Shown one piece after another: positions 8,419-17,259 of a stretch of 55,269 nt of DNA. The notes under the pieces are model-generated. The model was not told the DNA's origin, searched no databases, and saw nothing but the letters and a program-made list of their open reading frames with translations. Every line of letters starts with the position of its first letter. The stretch's first letter is position 1. The position numbers and the translations under genes were made by a program. The stretch comes from Sphingomonadales bacterium (GTDB taxonomy: Bacteria > Pseudomonadota > Alphaproteobacteria > Sphingomonadales > Sphingomonadaceae), in NCBI GenBank assembly GCA_025356275.1, contig JANXUK010000126.1, forward strand, positions 1 through 55,269. Reading direction: 5' to 3'.

Positions 8419-8600
8419 TTTGGCGAAAAGCGCGAAAGAGCGCGTTTCGATTTAGGAAGCCTGTGCCATCCCGCTCCCCCTCCCGACCTCCCATCCAGGA
8501 TGCACGCTGTGGGAGGTCGGGAGGGGGAGCGGGATGGCACAGGCTGCGGGCCGTCAGGTCCGCCAAACAAACACACTCTGCGCGGGATGGCACAGGCTTG
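8419..8600. repeat. Dispersed palindromic repeat, copy A (36-bp perfect arms)
   Basis: Arms at 8458-8493 and 8510-8545 are perfect 36-bp inverted repeats around a 16-base loop; the arm begins AGCCTGTGCCATCCCGC. A left flank (TTTGGCGAAAAGCGCGAAAG onward, from 8419) recurs beside other copies at 14100, 20880 and 54540. A right extension (GCGGGCCGTCAGGTCCGCC onward, 8546-8600) recurs near 47226 and, inverted, before the copy at 54444. It lies between the EF-hand gene start and the stop of a convergent-side gene, in a 395-bp gap that otherwise shows no gene. Confidence 0.92.
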
Positions 8601-8617
8601 CCGCCGTCGTGCCGCCG

Positions 8618-8989
8618 TCAGCCAGCCATGATAAACGCGTTGAGCTTGTTGCCGTCCGGGTCGCGGAAATATCCGGCATAGAAGCCTTCGCCACGCGGGC
8701 CGGGCGCGCCTTCGTCACTACCGCCATGGGCCAGAGCAATGGCGTGCAGCCGGTCGACCTGCGCCGTATCCGCCGCCTCCAGCGCGACCATCACCCCGTT
8801 GCCGATGCTGGGGGCTTGCCCATCGAACGGCTTGGTCAGCCCGATGCCGGCTTTGCCGCCGGGTTCGCCCCAGGCGATGAAGCTATCGAATTCCATCATC
8901 CGCCCGACACCCAACTCAGCCGCCAGCGCATCGTAAAACCGTGCGCCACGCGCCAGATCATTGGTGCCCAAAGTAACATAGCCGATCAT
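8618..8989 (-). CDS. VOC family (glyoxalase-like) protein
   Basis: The 123-aa product starts MIGYVTLGTNDLARGARFYD after GGGAG at 7 nt and ends with GYFRDPDGNKLNAF, the VOC signature. It resembles glyoxalase/bleomycin-resistance proteins; substrate unknown. It is a paralogue of the protein at 727-1110. The stop lies 18 bp beyond the right extension of palindromic copy A. A GTG/ATG further upstream is open but lacks a ribosome site. Confidence 0.86.
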   Translation of the reverse strand: MIGYVTLGTNDLARGARFYDALAAELGVGRMMEFDSFIAWGEPGGKAGIGLTKPFDGQAPSIGNGVMVALEAADTAQVDRLHAIALAHGGSDEGAPGPRGEGFYAGYFRDPDGNKLNAFIMAG

Positions 8990-9044
8990 GCCGGATCTCC
9001 CTTGCGACTCGCCCCACAAGAACAATACAAGAACGTCAACGATC

Positions 9045-10862
9045 CTACAAGGGCACGCATTGCGCCTTCAGCCAGTCCAGCGCATCGCCCGACATGCCCG
9101 GCGCGAGCAGCGCCTCCACCCCGGCGTGATAGGCATTCCACCAGAGGATCTCGGCCTCCGACATTAGCGTCATATCGACCAACGCCCGCTCGATCGGCAC
9201 ATGGGTCAGCGTTTCGAAACCGAGGAACGCCCCTTCCGCGCCGGCGATCTCGCGCGCCACCACCAGCACCAGATTCTCGATGCGGATGCCATAGGCGCCG
9301 GTCTTGTAATAGCCGGGCTCGTTCGAGATGATCATCCCGGCCATCAGCTCCTGACCGGTGCCCGCCTGTCCGCCCGAGGATTTGGCGATGCGCTGCGGCC
9401 CTTCGTGGACCGCCAGGAAGCTGCCCACGCCGTGCCCGGTGCCGTGCGCGTAATCGAGGCCCGCCGACCACAGGAACTGGCGGGCCAGCGTATCGAGCTG
9501 GCTGCCATTGGTGCCCTGCGGAAACACCGCCATCGCCAGCGCGATATGGCCCTTGAGGACGCGGGTGAAGCGATCCTTCACCTCGGCAGGCACGGCCTCG
9601 GCTCCGTTGATCCACACGGTGCGGGTGATGTCGGTGGTGCCGTCGGCATATTGCCCGCCCGAATCGACCAGATAGACGCTGGCGGGATCGAGGGTGCGGC
9701 TGGTTTCCTCGCTGACCCGGTAATGTACCACAGCGCCATTGGGGCCAGCGCCCGAGATCGTGTCGAACGACAGGTCGCAGAGCGCGCCCGTGTCGGCACG
9801 GAAGGCGCGGAGCTTTTCGGCGGCAGCGAGTTCGGTGACGGCGCCGCCGGGCGCGTTGACGCTCAGCCAGTGGAGGAAGCGCGCCACCGCCACGCCGTCG
9901 CGGGCCTGCGCGGCGCGTTGGCCGGATTGCTCGGCGGGGTTCTTGATCGCGCGGGGGAGCACGGTCGGGTCGCGCGCCTCGACGATTTGCGCATCCTTGA
10001 GCGCGGCATGGATCGCGGCGACCGAGCGTTCGGGATCGACCGCAACGCGCTTGCCCACCAGAGCGCCGAGCGCGGGCACAAAACCCTCGCGCGGGCTGAT
10101 CCGCACCGCATTGCCCAGATGCGCCTGCAATGCCGGGGTGACCTTCTCGGGCGCGATAAACAGATCCGCGGTGCCATCGGCATGCGCGATCACGAAGGAC
10201 AGCGCCACGGGGGTATGCGTCACATCCTGACCGCGGATATTGAGCAGCCATGCCACCGAGTCGAGCGCCGAGATCACTGCGGCATCGAGCTTCTCGGCGG
10301 TCAGCCACGCTGCCACCGCGCTGCGCTTGGCCTCGCTGCCCTCGCCGGCATGGGCGAGGCTGTGGGGACACGCGGTGGCAAGCGACGGGGCGGGGCGGTC
10401 CGGCCAGACGGCATCGACCGGGTTGCCCTCCACCGGGGTCAGCACCGCACCCCTAGCGGCCAGGGCTTTGGTCGCGGCGGCGGCCCAGGGCTGGCCATGC
10501 AGCCATGCGTCGTAACCGATGTTGGCCCCCTGCGGCGCATGCTCGCCCAGCCATTTGGCCGCGCTGGTCTGGGGCACGCTTTCGTAGGAATAGAGCGCGC
10601 CATCGACCTGACCGCGCACTTGCAGCGTATAGCGGCCATCGACGAAGATCGCGGCGCTCTCCGCCAGCACCACCGCGCTGCCCGCCGAACCGCCAAAGCC
10701 GGTCAGCCATTCGAGCCGCTGGGCATAGGCGCCGACATATTCGCTCATATGCTCGTCGGAGATCGGGATGACGAAGCCATCAAGGCCCTGGCGCTTGAGT
10801 TGCTCGCGCAGGGCCGTCAGGCGGCCGGCGTGGAGAGGACTGGCGGCGGACTTCATCAGCAT
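9045..10862 (-). CDS. pepP: Xaa-Pro aminopeptidase (aminopeptidase P, M24B)
   Basis: This 605-aa cytosolic metallopeptidase removes the N-terminal residue from peptides with proline second. It has the long three-domain form: two creatinase-type N-terminal domains (about 1-310) and a pita-bread M24 domain. Dinuclear metal ligands are visible in LVDSGGQYADGTTDITRT (two Asp), HGTGHGVGS (His), NEPGYY (Glu) and GIRIENL (Glu). A C-terminal extension (EILWWNAYHAGVEALL) is also typical. Two start codons (10862 and 10856) are 6 bp apart and cannot be separated. Divergent from the oligopeptidase B gene, 64 bp away, so the two peptide-degrading enzymes may share a control region. Confidence 0.93.
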   Translation of the reverse strand: MLMKSAASPLHAGRLTALREQLKRQGLDGFVIPISDEHMSEYVGAYAQRLEWLTGFGGSAGSAVVLAESAAIFVDGRYTLQVRGQVDGALYSYESVPQTSAAKWLGEHAPQGANIGYDAWLHGQPWAAAATKALAARGAVLTPVEGNPVDAVWPDRPAPSLATACPHSLAHAGEGSEAKRSAVAAWLTAEKLDAAVISALDSVAWLLNIRGQDVTHTPVALSFVIAHADGTADLFIAPEKVTPALQAHLGNAVRISPREGFVPALGALVGKRVAVDPERSVAAIHAALKDAQIVEARDPTVLPRAIKNPAEQSGQRAAQARDGVAVARFLHWLSVNAPGGAVTELAAAEKLRAFRADTGALCDLSFDTISGAGPNGAVVHYRVSEETSRTLDPASVYLVDSGGQYADGTTDITRTVWINGAEAVPAEVKDRFTRVLKGHIALAMAVFPQGTNGSQLDTLARQFLWSAGLDYAHGTGHGVGSFLAVHEGPQRIAKSSGGQAGTGQELMAGMIISNEPGYYKTGAYGIRIENLVLVVAREIAGAEGAFLGFETLTHVPIERALVDMTLMSEAEILWWNAYHAGVEALLAPGMSGDALDWLKAQCVPL

Positions 10863-10926
10863 GGCGGGTCATCCGTATTGCGGGAGGCGGGTTGCGGGGG
10901 GCGGCATGCCAACATACAGGCAGGCG

Positions 10927-13020
10927 ATGACACTTACCACACCCGCTCCATCTATCGCCCCTATCGCCGCGAAAATCCCGCACAGCGTCACGCATCACGG
11001 TATCACCATTGCCGACGATTATGCGTGGCTGCGCGATCCGAACTATCCCGAGGTGACCGATCCCGCGATCCTGGCGCATCTTGAGGCTGAAAACGCGTGG
11101 TTCAAGGCCAAAATGGCGCCGCGCCAGCCGCTGGTCGACTGCCTGTTCGCCGAGATGCGCGGGCGGATGCAGGAGGCGGACACGTCGGTGCCGCAGAAGG
11201 ATGGCGACTGGCTCTATTGGGTCGAATACGAGGCCGGCGCCGAGTACAAGAAATGGTGGCGGCGGCCGGTTGCGGGCGGGGCAGATGAGCTGCTCCTCGA
11301 CGAGGTGGCGCTGGCCGAGGGGCAAGAGTATTTCCGGCTGGGCGCGCTATCGGTCAGCAAGGATGGGCGGTTGCTCGCCTATGCGACCGACGACAATGGG
11401 TCGGAGCGGTTTACCGCGCGCATCAAAATAATTGCGACCGGCGAAATGCTGGGCGACGAGATTCCGGATACGCTGTCGGCGCTGGTCTGGGTCGCGGGGG
11501 ACAAGGGGCTGGTCTATTCGCTGGCCAATGACAACTGGCGCACCGACAATGCGCGGCTGCACTGGCTGGGGCGCCCGGTGGGTGAGGATGTCGAGCTTTA
11601 CCATGAGGATGACGAGGGCTTCCGCGTTTCCGCCGGCCTGTCGGCCAATGAGGAATGGCTGATCATCTCCAGTGGCGACCATGAGACCGGGGAGATCCGC
11701 CTGATCCCCGCCGCCGATCCGCTGGCGCTCGCCTTATTGGTCCGGGCGCGGGTGGCGGGGGTTGAGTATGACGTCGATCTGCATGGCGAGACGCTGTTCA
11801 TCCACACCAATGACGACCATGAGAACTTCCGCCTCGCCACCGCGCCGCTGGCCACGCCGGGCGAATGGACCACGCTGATCGCGGGAAGCGACGCGCTTTA
11901 CCTGACGGGCTTCGACCTGTTCCGCGATTTCTACGTGGTGGAAGGCCGCGTGCGCGGGCTCGATCAGATCACCCTGCGCTGGTACGATGAGCCGGCGCGG
12001 GTCCAGCCCATCGTCTTTCCCGAGGCCAGCTATGACGCCGGACTGGCCGAGAACCCGGAATGGGCGACCGACCGTCTCCGGCTCAGCTATGAAAGCATGG
12101 TCAGCCCGGCCACGGTCTATGATTACCACATCGCGGACGCGCGGCTTGAGGTGCTCAAGGTGCAGGAGGTGCCGTCCGGCTATGACCCGGCGCTGTATAC
12201 CACCGAGCGGCTGGAGATTGCCGCGCGCGATGGGGTGATGGTGCCGGTCAGCGTGGTAATGCGGCGGGACAGGGCGGTCCTGAACAATGCGCCGGCAGGC
12301 CCGCTGCATCTCTATGGCTATGGCGCCTATGGTATTGCTATCGCGCCGGGGTTCTCCACCGCACGGCTCAGCCTGGTGGACCGGGGCTTTGCCTATGCCA
12401 TCGCGCATGTGCGGGGCGGGGATGATCTGGGGCGGGCGTGGTACAAGGCCGGAAAGTTGGCCGCGCGGAACAATACGTTCACCGATTTCGTCGAAGTCGC
12501 GAAGGGGCTGATCGCGCGGGGCTTTACCGAGGCCGGGCGGATCAGCATCTCGGGCGGATCGGCGGGCGGCGAGCTGATGGGCGCGGTAATCAATTCCGAC
12601 CCCGAACTATGGGGCGCGGTGGCGGCGCATGTGCCGTTTGTCGATGTGCTCAACACGATGCTCGACGCCGATCTGCCGTTGACGCCGGGCGAGTGGCCGG
12701 AATGGGGCAACCCGGCCGAGGATGCGGCGGCCTTCGCGCTGATCCGGTCCTACAGCCCGTATGATCAGGTGCGCGGCCAGAACTATCCGCCGCTGATGGT
12801 GACGGCGGGGCTGAACGACCCGCGCGTGACCTATTGGGAGCCGGCGAAATGGGTGGCGCGGCTGCGCGAGCTGGGTACCGGCGACGCCGAGCTGATCCTC
12901 AAGACCAACATGGGCGCGGGGCATGGCGGCAAATCGGGGCGCTTTGAAAGCCTGACCGAAACGGCCGAGGAATTCGCGTTCATCCTGACGCAATTGGGCG
13001 TGGAGCGGGTGGCTGGTTAA
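10927..13020 (+). CDS. ptrB: Oligopeptidase B (S9 prolyl oligopeptidase family)
   Basis: The 697-aa protein has an N-terminal seven-bladed propeller (with HSVTHHGITIADDYAWLRD) and a C-terminal alpha/beta hydrolase domain. The catalytic triad is visible: Ser in SGGSAGGELMG (about 541), Asp in GLNDPRVTYWEP (about 630) and His in GAGHGGKSGR (about 665). The ERLEIAARDGVMVPVSVV and GYGAYGIAIAPGF blocks identify oligopeptidase B, which cleaves short peptides after Arg or Lys in the cytoplasm. The start at 10927 is chosen because the family begins close to this motif; the upstream open frame overlaps the divergent gene. Confidence 0.94.
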   Translation: MTLTTPAPSIAPIAAKIPHSVTHHGITIADDYAWLRDPNYPEVTDPAILAHLEAENAWFKAKMAPRQPLVDCLFAEMRGRMQEADTSVPQKDGDWLYWVEYEAGAEYKKWWRRPVAGGADELLLDEVALAEGQEYFRLGALSVSKDGRLLAYATDDNGSERFTARIKIIATGEMLGDEIPDTLSALVWVAGDKGLVYSLANDNWRTDNARLHWLGRPVGEDVELYHEDDEGFRVSAGLSANEEWLIISSGDHETGEIRLIPAADPLALALLVRARVAGVEYDVDLHGETLFIHTNDDHENFRLATAPLATPGEWTTLIAGSDALYLTGFDLFRDFYVVEGRVRGLDQITLRWYDEPARVQPIVFPEASYDAGLAENPEWATDRLRLSYESMVSPATVYDYHIADARLEVLKVQEVPSGYDPALYTTERLEIAARDGVMVPVSVVMRRDRAVLNNAPAGPLHLYGYGAYGIAIAPGFSTARLSLVDRGFAYAIAHVRGGDDLGRAWYKAGKLAARNNTFTDFVEVAKGLIARGFTEAGRISISGGSAGGELMGAVINSDPELWGAVAAHVPFVDVLNTMLDADLPLTPGEWPEWGNPAEDAAAFALIRSYSPYDQVRGQNYPPLMVTAGLNDPRVTYWEPAKWVARLRELGTGDAELILKTNMGAGHGGKSGRFESLTETAEEFAFILTQLGVERVAG

Positions 13021-13023
13021 ACC

Positions 13024-13377
13024 TCAGGCGGCCCGGCGGGCCCCGGCCGCAATCCACTCGCGCGCGCGGCGCTGGGCTTCGGCGATTTCGCGGGCGGTCA
13101 TTTCCTCGGAGATTTCCGCGCGGCAATTTTGTGCTTCTTCATGGCCGGCGACCGCGGCCAGATTGAACCATTTGTGCGCCTCGACCAGATCACATTGCGC
13201 GCCGTAACTGCCGGTGGAGAAGGCGACGCCGAGATCGAAATAGGCGTTTACATCGCCCGCAGCGGCAGCGGCAAGGCAGGTTGCGATTAGCAGGTCGCGC
13301 GCGGCGGCCTCGTCGATTGCCTGCGCATCGGCGATGTCTGCCGGCAGTTCGTCTCCGTGAATCCAGCTCTGTCCCAT
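13024..13377 (-). CDS. Small Sel1-repeat-like protein
   Basis: The 117-aa product contains one and a half Sel1/TPR-like units (AAGDVNAYFDLGVAFSTG and CDLVEAHKWFNLAAVAGHEEAQ) followed by a helical tail (EEMTAREIAEAQRRAREWI). This shape is common and conserved in sphingomonads. Single-unit Sel1 proteins are usually protein-interaction modules; the partner is unknown. It converges on the oligopeptidase B gene with a 3-bp gap. A candidate CtrA site lies 65-79 bp upstream. Confidence 0.8.
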   Translation of the reverse strand: MGQSWIHGDELPADIADAQAIDEAAARDLLIATCLAAAAAGDVNAYFDLGVAFSTGSYGAQCDLVEAHKWFNLAAVAGHEEAQNCRAEISEEMTAREIAEAQRRAREWIAAGARRAA

Positions 13378-13441
13378 CGCGCATTACCCCTGGTAGCGGA
13401 CCCCGTTCGTTGGCCCATGCGATGAAGCTGGCCTATGATGG

Positions 13442-13456
13442 TCAACAAGTGGTTAA
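13442..13456 (-). promoter_or_regulatory. Candidate CtrA-binding site
   Basis: Read on the minus strand the site is TTAA-N7-TTGA with CC after the first half (TTAACCA), one mismatch from the CtrA consensus TTAA-N7-TTAA. It lies in the divergent gap between the Sel1-like gene and dksA, and CtrA itself is encoded at 16468. Prediction by eye only. Confidence 0.35.
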
Positions 13457-13633
13457 CGCCGCGGCATAAAATGTCCGTGGTGGCGCGGTAGCGAGCGTGG
13501 ATTCGCCGCTTGTGCCCGCCCGGAAGCATCAGTATAGGCTCGCGCGGCTGATCCTCCCAGGGAGGGTATCGCTTTGGCATGATGCGAAAATGCCAGCTCT
13601 CCGTTTCGGAGGTCGGGTTGTTCGGAGGATGGG

Positions 13634-14092
13634 ATGCCGTCGGTTGTGGCAGATGATATCGACATACTCGCCAAGGCCAAGCGCGCGCTGACCGGGGAAT
13701 ATGCGCCTGTAGAAGGCGAGCCCTATATGAATGAAGCACAGCACGATTATTTCCGGCGGCTGCTTCAGGAATGGAAGAAGTCTATCCTGGCGGCCTCGGC
13801 GGGCACCTTGCAACAATTGCAGGACGGCCCGATGCGCGAGCCCGATCTTAACGACCGCGCCTCCAGCGAAACCGATTGGGGGATCGAACTGCGCACCCGC
13901 GACCGGCAACGCAAGCTGATCGCCAAGATCGAATCGGCACTGCGCCGGATCGATGAGGGTGATTACGGCTATTGCGAGGTCACTGGCGAGCCGATCGGGC
14001 TGGGCCGGCTGACCGCGCGGCCGATCGCCACGATGACCGTCGAGGCGCAGCAGGCGCATGAGCGCCGCGAGAAGATTTCGCGCGAGGATTGA
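13634..14092 (+). CDS. dksA: DksA/TraR family RNA polymerase-binding regulator
   Basis: The 152-aa protein has the DksA coiled coil (about 40-105, with the acidic tip replaced by LNDRASSETD) and the C-terminal globular region YGYCEVTGEPIGLGRLTARP. DksA binds the RNA polymerase secondary channel and, with ppGpp, reprograms rRNA and amino-acid promoters. Of the four zinc cysteines of E. coli DksA only one is present here; the others are Thr, Met/Thr and Ala. Such cysteine-poor DksA forms are known in alphaproteobacteria. The start at 13634 has GGAGG 5 nt upstream. Palindromic copy B directly follows the stop and may end the transcript. Confidence 0.9.
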   Translation: MPSVVADDIDILAKAKRALTGEYAPVEGEPYMNEAQHDYFRRLLQEWKKSILAASAGTLQQLQDGPMREPDLNDRASSETDWGIELRTRDRQRKLIAKIESALRRIDEGDYGYCEVTGEPIGLGRLTARPIATMTVEAQQAHERREKISRED

Positions 14093-14096
14093 GGGT

Positions 14097-14240
14097 TTTT
14101 TGGCGAAAAGCGCGAAAGGGCGCTTGTCGCTGAGGAAGCCTGCGCCATCCCGCGCGCCCTCCCGACCTCCCGACCACCCATACAGATTATACGCTGTGGG
14201 AGGTCGGGAGGGCGCGCGGGCTGGCGCAGGCTTAACCCAA
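14097..14240. repeat. Dispersed palindromic repeat, copy B
   Basis: Arms at 14136-14171 and 14198-14233 (36 bp, one mismatch) flank a loop that contains an extra GACCACCCA segment. The left flank TTTTGGCGAAAAGCGCGAAA (14097 onward) matches the flank of copy A. It begins 5 bp after the dksA stop. The rest of the 310-bp gap to 14402 shows no gene; it ends with the leader of the PilZ gene. Confidence 0.9.
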
Positions 14241-14402
14241 CAAAGACGCTTCCGTGAAAATCATCCCAAATGTTAAGGCTTTGTTTGCCTCGCGGGTTTA
14301 TCACGAACTTAAGACGCCGTTCCCGAATCGTTCTGCCAACAGGCCGGGCGAGATGGGGGCAATACCGAACCCGGATCAACCGTACCTGAGGCACGAGGCG
14401 AA

Positions 14403-14762
14403 ATGGACCAGCGCCATATCACACGCGACAGCCTGTTTGTGCTGGCAGGGCTTCGGCTCGGCGGCAGGGATGGCGAAGTCAAGGTCAAGATCCGCAACCT
14501 TTCGGCGGGCGGGTTGATGGCCGAGGGCGATGTGCGCGTGGTTTCAGGTACACCCGTCGCAATCGAAATCCGCAACGTCGGCTGGGTCGAGGGTGCGGTG
14601 GCCTGGGTGCAGGACAATCGCTTCGGCATCGCCTTTGCCGAGGAGATCGATCCCAAGGCGGCACGGATGCCGACCACGATGGCAAACGAACAGACCGGTT
14701 TCTATCAGCGCAAGCTGATCAGCACCTTGCCGACGCAGTCGGGCGAGCTTCGCAAGATCTGA
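14403..14762 (+). CDS. PilZ-domain c-di-GMP-binding protein
   Basis: The 119-aa protein is a single PilZ domain with both ligand motifs intact: RxxxR (Arg4 and Arg8 in RHITR) and (D/N)xSxxG (Asn32, Ser34, Gly37 in NLSAGG). It should bind cyclic di-GMP in the cytoplasm. The start has GAGG 4 nt upstream. No diguanylate cyclase or motility gene is adjacent, so the output (motility, polysaccharide or cell cycle) is open. Confidence 0.87.
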   Translation: MDQRHITRDSLFVLAGLRLGGRDGEVKVKIRNLSAGGLMAEGDVRVVSGTPVAIEIRNVGWVEGAVAWVQDNRFGIAFAEEIDPKAARMPTTMANEQTGFYQRKLISTLPTQSGELRKI

Positions 14763-14835
14763 ACAAGCTTGGTCGGGCGCCCGCGCGCTCCAACCCCGTT
14801 CCCGTTACGAAAAAAATGGGTTAAGCGTGGCCGCG

Positions 14836-16311
14836 ATGCTGCGAATTACCCGCCAGACGCTTGCCCTTGTTGCCGCCGCACTGCTGACAGGCGCGCTGAG
14901 CGGTTGCGGGCGCGGCGATGCCGATGCGGTGCAGGTGGTGACGCTGGGCACGCCCGACGCGCCTTTTGCCGGCGGTGTGCATTTGTCTCCGCCCGCGCAG
15001 CTTGTCCGCTCGGCCACCTTTGAGGGCCTGTTGGGGCTCGACCGTGATGGCCGCGTCGTCCCCGCCATTGCCGACCGCTGGATCGTCACCGACGATGGCA
15101 CCAGCTATATCTTCCGGATGCGCGACGGCGATTGGCCCGATGGCAGCGCGATTACGGGCGAAAGCGCCGGCGCCGCGCTGCGTCAGGCTTTGCAGGCGCT
15201 GGATGGCACGTCGTTGGGCCGCGATCTGGCGGGGATCGACGAGGTGCGCGCGATGGCGGGCCGGGTGGTAGAGATCCGGCTGAGTCGCCCGGTCCCCGAT
15301 CTGCTCCAATTGCTGGCCCAGCCCGAGCTTGGCCTGCCGCATCGCGGCCGGGGCAGCGGGCCGATGGCGCTGCAACGCAGCGGAAACGTGGCCATGCTGA
15401 CCCCGATCCCGCCCGAGAAGCGCGGGCTGCCCGCCATAGATGGCTGGGACACGCGGTTTCGCGCCGTGCACCTGCGCGCAATGACGGGCGAGGCGGCAGT
15501 GGATGCCTTTGCCGCGGGGCACGCCGATGTCGTGCTGGGCGGCAGTTTCGTCGACCTGCCGCGCACCAATCGCAATGCGCTGGGCAAGTCGAGTGCACGG
15601 CTGGACCCGGTGAGCGGGCTGTTCGGGCTGGCTGTGGTGCGCAGCGAGGGGTTGCTGGCGACGCCGTCGGGGCGTGAGGCGGTGGCGATGGCGATAGACC
15701 GCGACGCGCTGGCCGCGTCGCTTGCCACCACCGGCTGGGCCCCGACCACGCGGATCGTCGCGCCCGGTGCCGAGGATGACCCCGGCATCGTTGGCGAAAG
15801 GTGGAGCGACATCGCGGTGGAGGGCCGCCAGATCCAGGCCTCGCGCCGGGTCGTGGCGTGGGTTGCCGGCAGCCATCGGCCGGCGGTGGTCCGCGTCGCC
15901 CTGCCCGATGGGCCCGGTGCCGACATTCTTTACGACCGGCTCAACGCCGATCTCGCTCAGATCGGCGTCGGCGTCGCCCGGGTCGCGATGAACGCGCCCG
16001 CCGATCTCCAGCTGGTCGATACCGTCGCGCGATATCCGCGCGCCGCGTGGTTCCTCGATCAGCTGAGTTGCAGCACCCTGCACCCGATATGCAACCCCGC
16101 CGCCGATCAACTCGCCGCGCAGGCGGCCGCCGCGACCGGCACGCAGGCCGGCAACCTCTATGCCGAGGCCGAAAACGCGCTGACCGCCAGCAATGTCTAT
16201 ATTCCTCTGGGCCCGCCGATCCGCTGGTCGCTGGTTTCGGGCGAGATGCCTGGCTTTGCCCCCAACCATTGGGGCATCCATCCGCTGATGGCTTTGGCGG
16301 CGCAGCATTAG
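14836..16311 (+). CDS. Peptide/nickel-type ABC substrate-binding lipoprotein (SBP family 5)
   Basis: The 491-aa product begins with a lipoprotein signal (MLRITRQTLALVAAALLTGA then LSGC lipobox), so it should be anchored in the envelope. The mature part has the family-5 solute-binding layout: TFEGLLGLDRDGRVVPAIADRW near the N-terminus, then FRMRDGDWPDG and the second lobe. Such proteins usually deliver oligopeptides to an ABC permease, but no permease or ATPase is adjacent, so it is an orphan. The ATG at 14836 is preferred; a GTG at 14827 would add three residues. Confidence 0.85.
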   Translation: MLRITRQTLALVAAALLTGALSGCGRGDADAVQVVTLGTPDAPFAGGVHLSPPAQLVRSATFEGLLGLDRDGRVVPAIADRWIVTDDGTSYIFRMRDGDWPDGSAITGESAGAALRQALQALDGTSLGRDLAGIDEVRAMAGRVVEIRLSRPVPDLLQLLAQPELGLPHRGRGSGPMALQRSGNVAMLTPIPPEKRGLPAIDGWDTRFRAVHLRAMTGEAAVDAFAAGHADVVLGGSFVDLPRTNRNALGKSSARLDPVSGLFGLAVVRSEGLLATPSGREAVAMAIDRDALAASLATTGWAPTTRIVAPGAEDDPGIVGERWSDIAVEGRQIQASRRVVAWVAGSHRPAVVRVALPDGPGADILYDRLNADLAQIGVGVARVAMNAPADLQLVDTVARYPRAAWFLDQLSCSTLHPICNPAADQLAAQAAAATGTQAGNLYAEAENALTASNVYIPLGPPIRWSLVSGEMPGFAPNHWGIHPLMALAAQH

Positions 16312-16370
16312 GCAATTGCCCGTATTAAATCGCATCCGGGCGAGGAAAAAGCCAGATAGCTAACGCATAA

Positions 16371-16403
16371 TTAACCTTTTGCGTTCATTGGTTGTTTGGT
16401 TAA
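16371..16403. promoter_or_regulatory. CtrA-like half-sites upstream of ctrA
   Basis: TTAACCTT (16371-16378, plus) and TTGGTTAA (16396-16403, which reads TTAACCAA on the minus strand) resemble the CtrA half-site TTAACCAT. They lie about 65-97 bp before the ctrA start, where autoregulation occurs in Caulobacter. No full TTAA-N7-TTAA is present, and no GANTC methylation site was seen in 16312-16467. Confidence 0.4.
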
Positions 16404-16467
16404 TGACGGTCGGCAAGCAGGGCACAAGGCATTGTGCCGCGCTTGGCCGGGCAAAAGGGGGTCACCC

Positions 16468-17163
16468 ATGCGCGTATTGCTGATCGAAGATGAACCTACC
16501 ACGGCCCGCGCGATTGAGCTTATGCTCACCACCGAAGGCTTCAATGTCTATTCCACCGATCTGGGCGAAGAGGGCCTCGATCTGGGTAAGCTGTATGATT
16601 ACGACATCATCCTGCTCGACCTGAACCTGCCCGACATGCACGGCTATGACGTGCTGAAAAAGCTGCGGGTGGCCAAGGTGCAGACCCCGGTGCTGATCCT
16701 GTCGGGCATTTCGGAGATGGATTCCAAGGTGCGCAGCTTCGGCTTCGGCGCCGATGACTATGTCACCAAGCCGTTCCACCGTGAGGAGCTGGTCGCCCGC
16801 ATCCATGCGGTTGTTCGCCGTTCCAAGGGTCATTCGCAAAGCGTGATTCGCACCGGCAAGCTGTCGGTCAACCTCGATGCCAAGACCGTCGAAGTCGATG
16901 GCGCCCGCGTGCATCTGACCGGCAAGGAATACGCCATGCTGGAGCTGCTGTCGCTCCGCAAGGGCACCACGCTCACCAAGGAAATGTTCCTCAACCACTT
17001 GTACGGCGGCATGGACGAGCCCGAGCTGAAGATCATCGACGTGTTCATCTGCAAGCTGCGCAAGAAGCTGGCCCATGCCTGCAGCGGCGACAATTACATC
17101 GAGACGGTATGGGGCCGCGGCTATGTGCTGCGCGATACCGGCGAGGCTGCCGAAGCGGCTTGA
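16468..17163 (+). CDS. ctrA: Cell-cycle master response regulator CtrA
   Basis: The 231-aa regulator is nearly diagnostic for Ctr[21 protein letters not shown], phospho-acceptor Asp51 in [52 protein letters not shown] and the winged-helix [16 protein letters not shown]. CtrA controls division, DNA methylation, motility and, in some species, origin activity. The C-terminus ends in Ala-Ala, as in Caulobacter CtrA, where it is the ClpXP recognition tag. It stands alone with its own upstream half-sites and a strong terminator after it. The partners ChpT and CckA are not in the window. Confidence 0.97.
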   Translation: MRVLLIEDEPTTARAIELMLTTEGFNVYSTDLGEEGLDLGKLYDYDIILLDLNLPDMHGYDVLKKLRVAKVQTPVLILSGISEMDSKVRSFGFGADDYVTKPFHREELVARIHAVVRRSKGHSQSVIRTGKLSVNLDAKTVEVDGARVHLTGKEYAMLELLSLRKGTTLTKEMFLNHLYGGMDEPELKIIDVFICKLRKKLAHACSGDNYIETVWGRGYVLRDTGEAAEAA

Positions 17164-17186
17164 TTTGGGTTTTGAGAATGACGCAG

Positions 17187-17219
17187 CGGCCCGCCCTTAC
17201 CGGCGGGCCGTTTCGTTTG
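17187..17219 (+). terminator. Rho-independent terminator of ctrA
   Basis: Perfect 9-bp GC stem CGGCCCGCC / GGCGGGCCG (17187-17195 and 17202-17210) with a 6-base loop, followed by TTTCGTTT. It lies 24 bp after the ctrA stop. Confidence 0.88.
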
Positions 17220-17259
17220 GGGGCTGGCAGGTGCTAGCCCAATGCTGTAAATTTGCCGC

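Noticed and set aside
9201-11084. Long open frame opposite the Xaa-Pro aminopeptidase gene
   Set aside because: It is an antisense shadow caused by high third-position GC; its sequence is Arg/Gly/Ala-rich with no motif, while the minus-strand gene has all catalytic residues.
16312-16467. A riboswitch or small RNA before ctrA
   Set aside because: No stable conserved structure or terminator is visible; AT-rich half-sites fit a promoter better.
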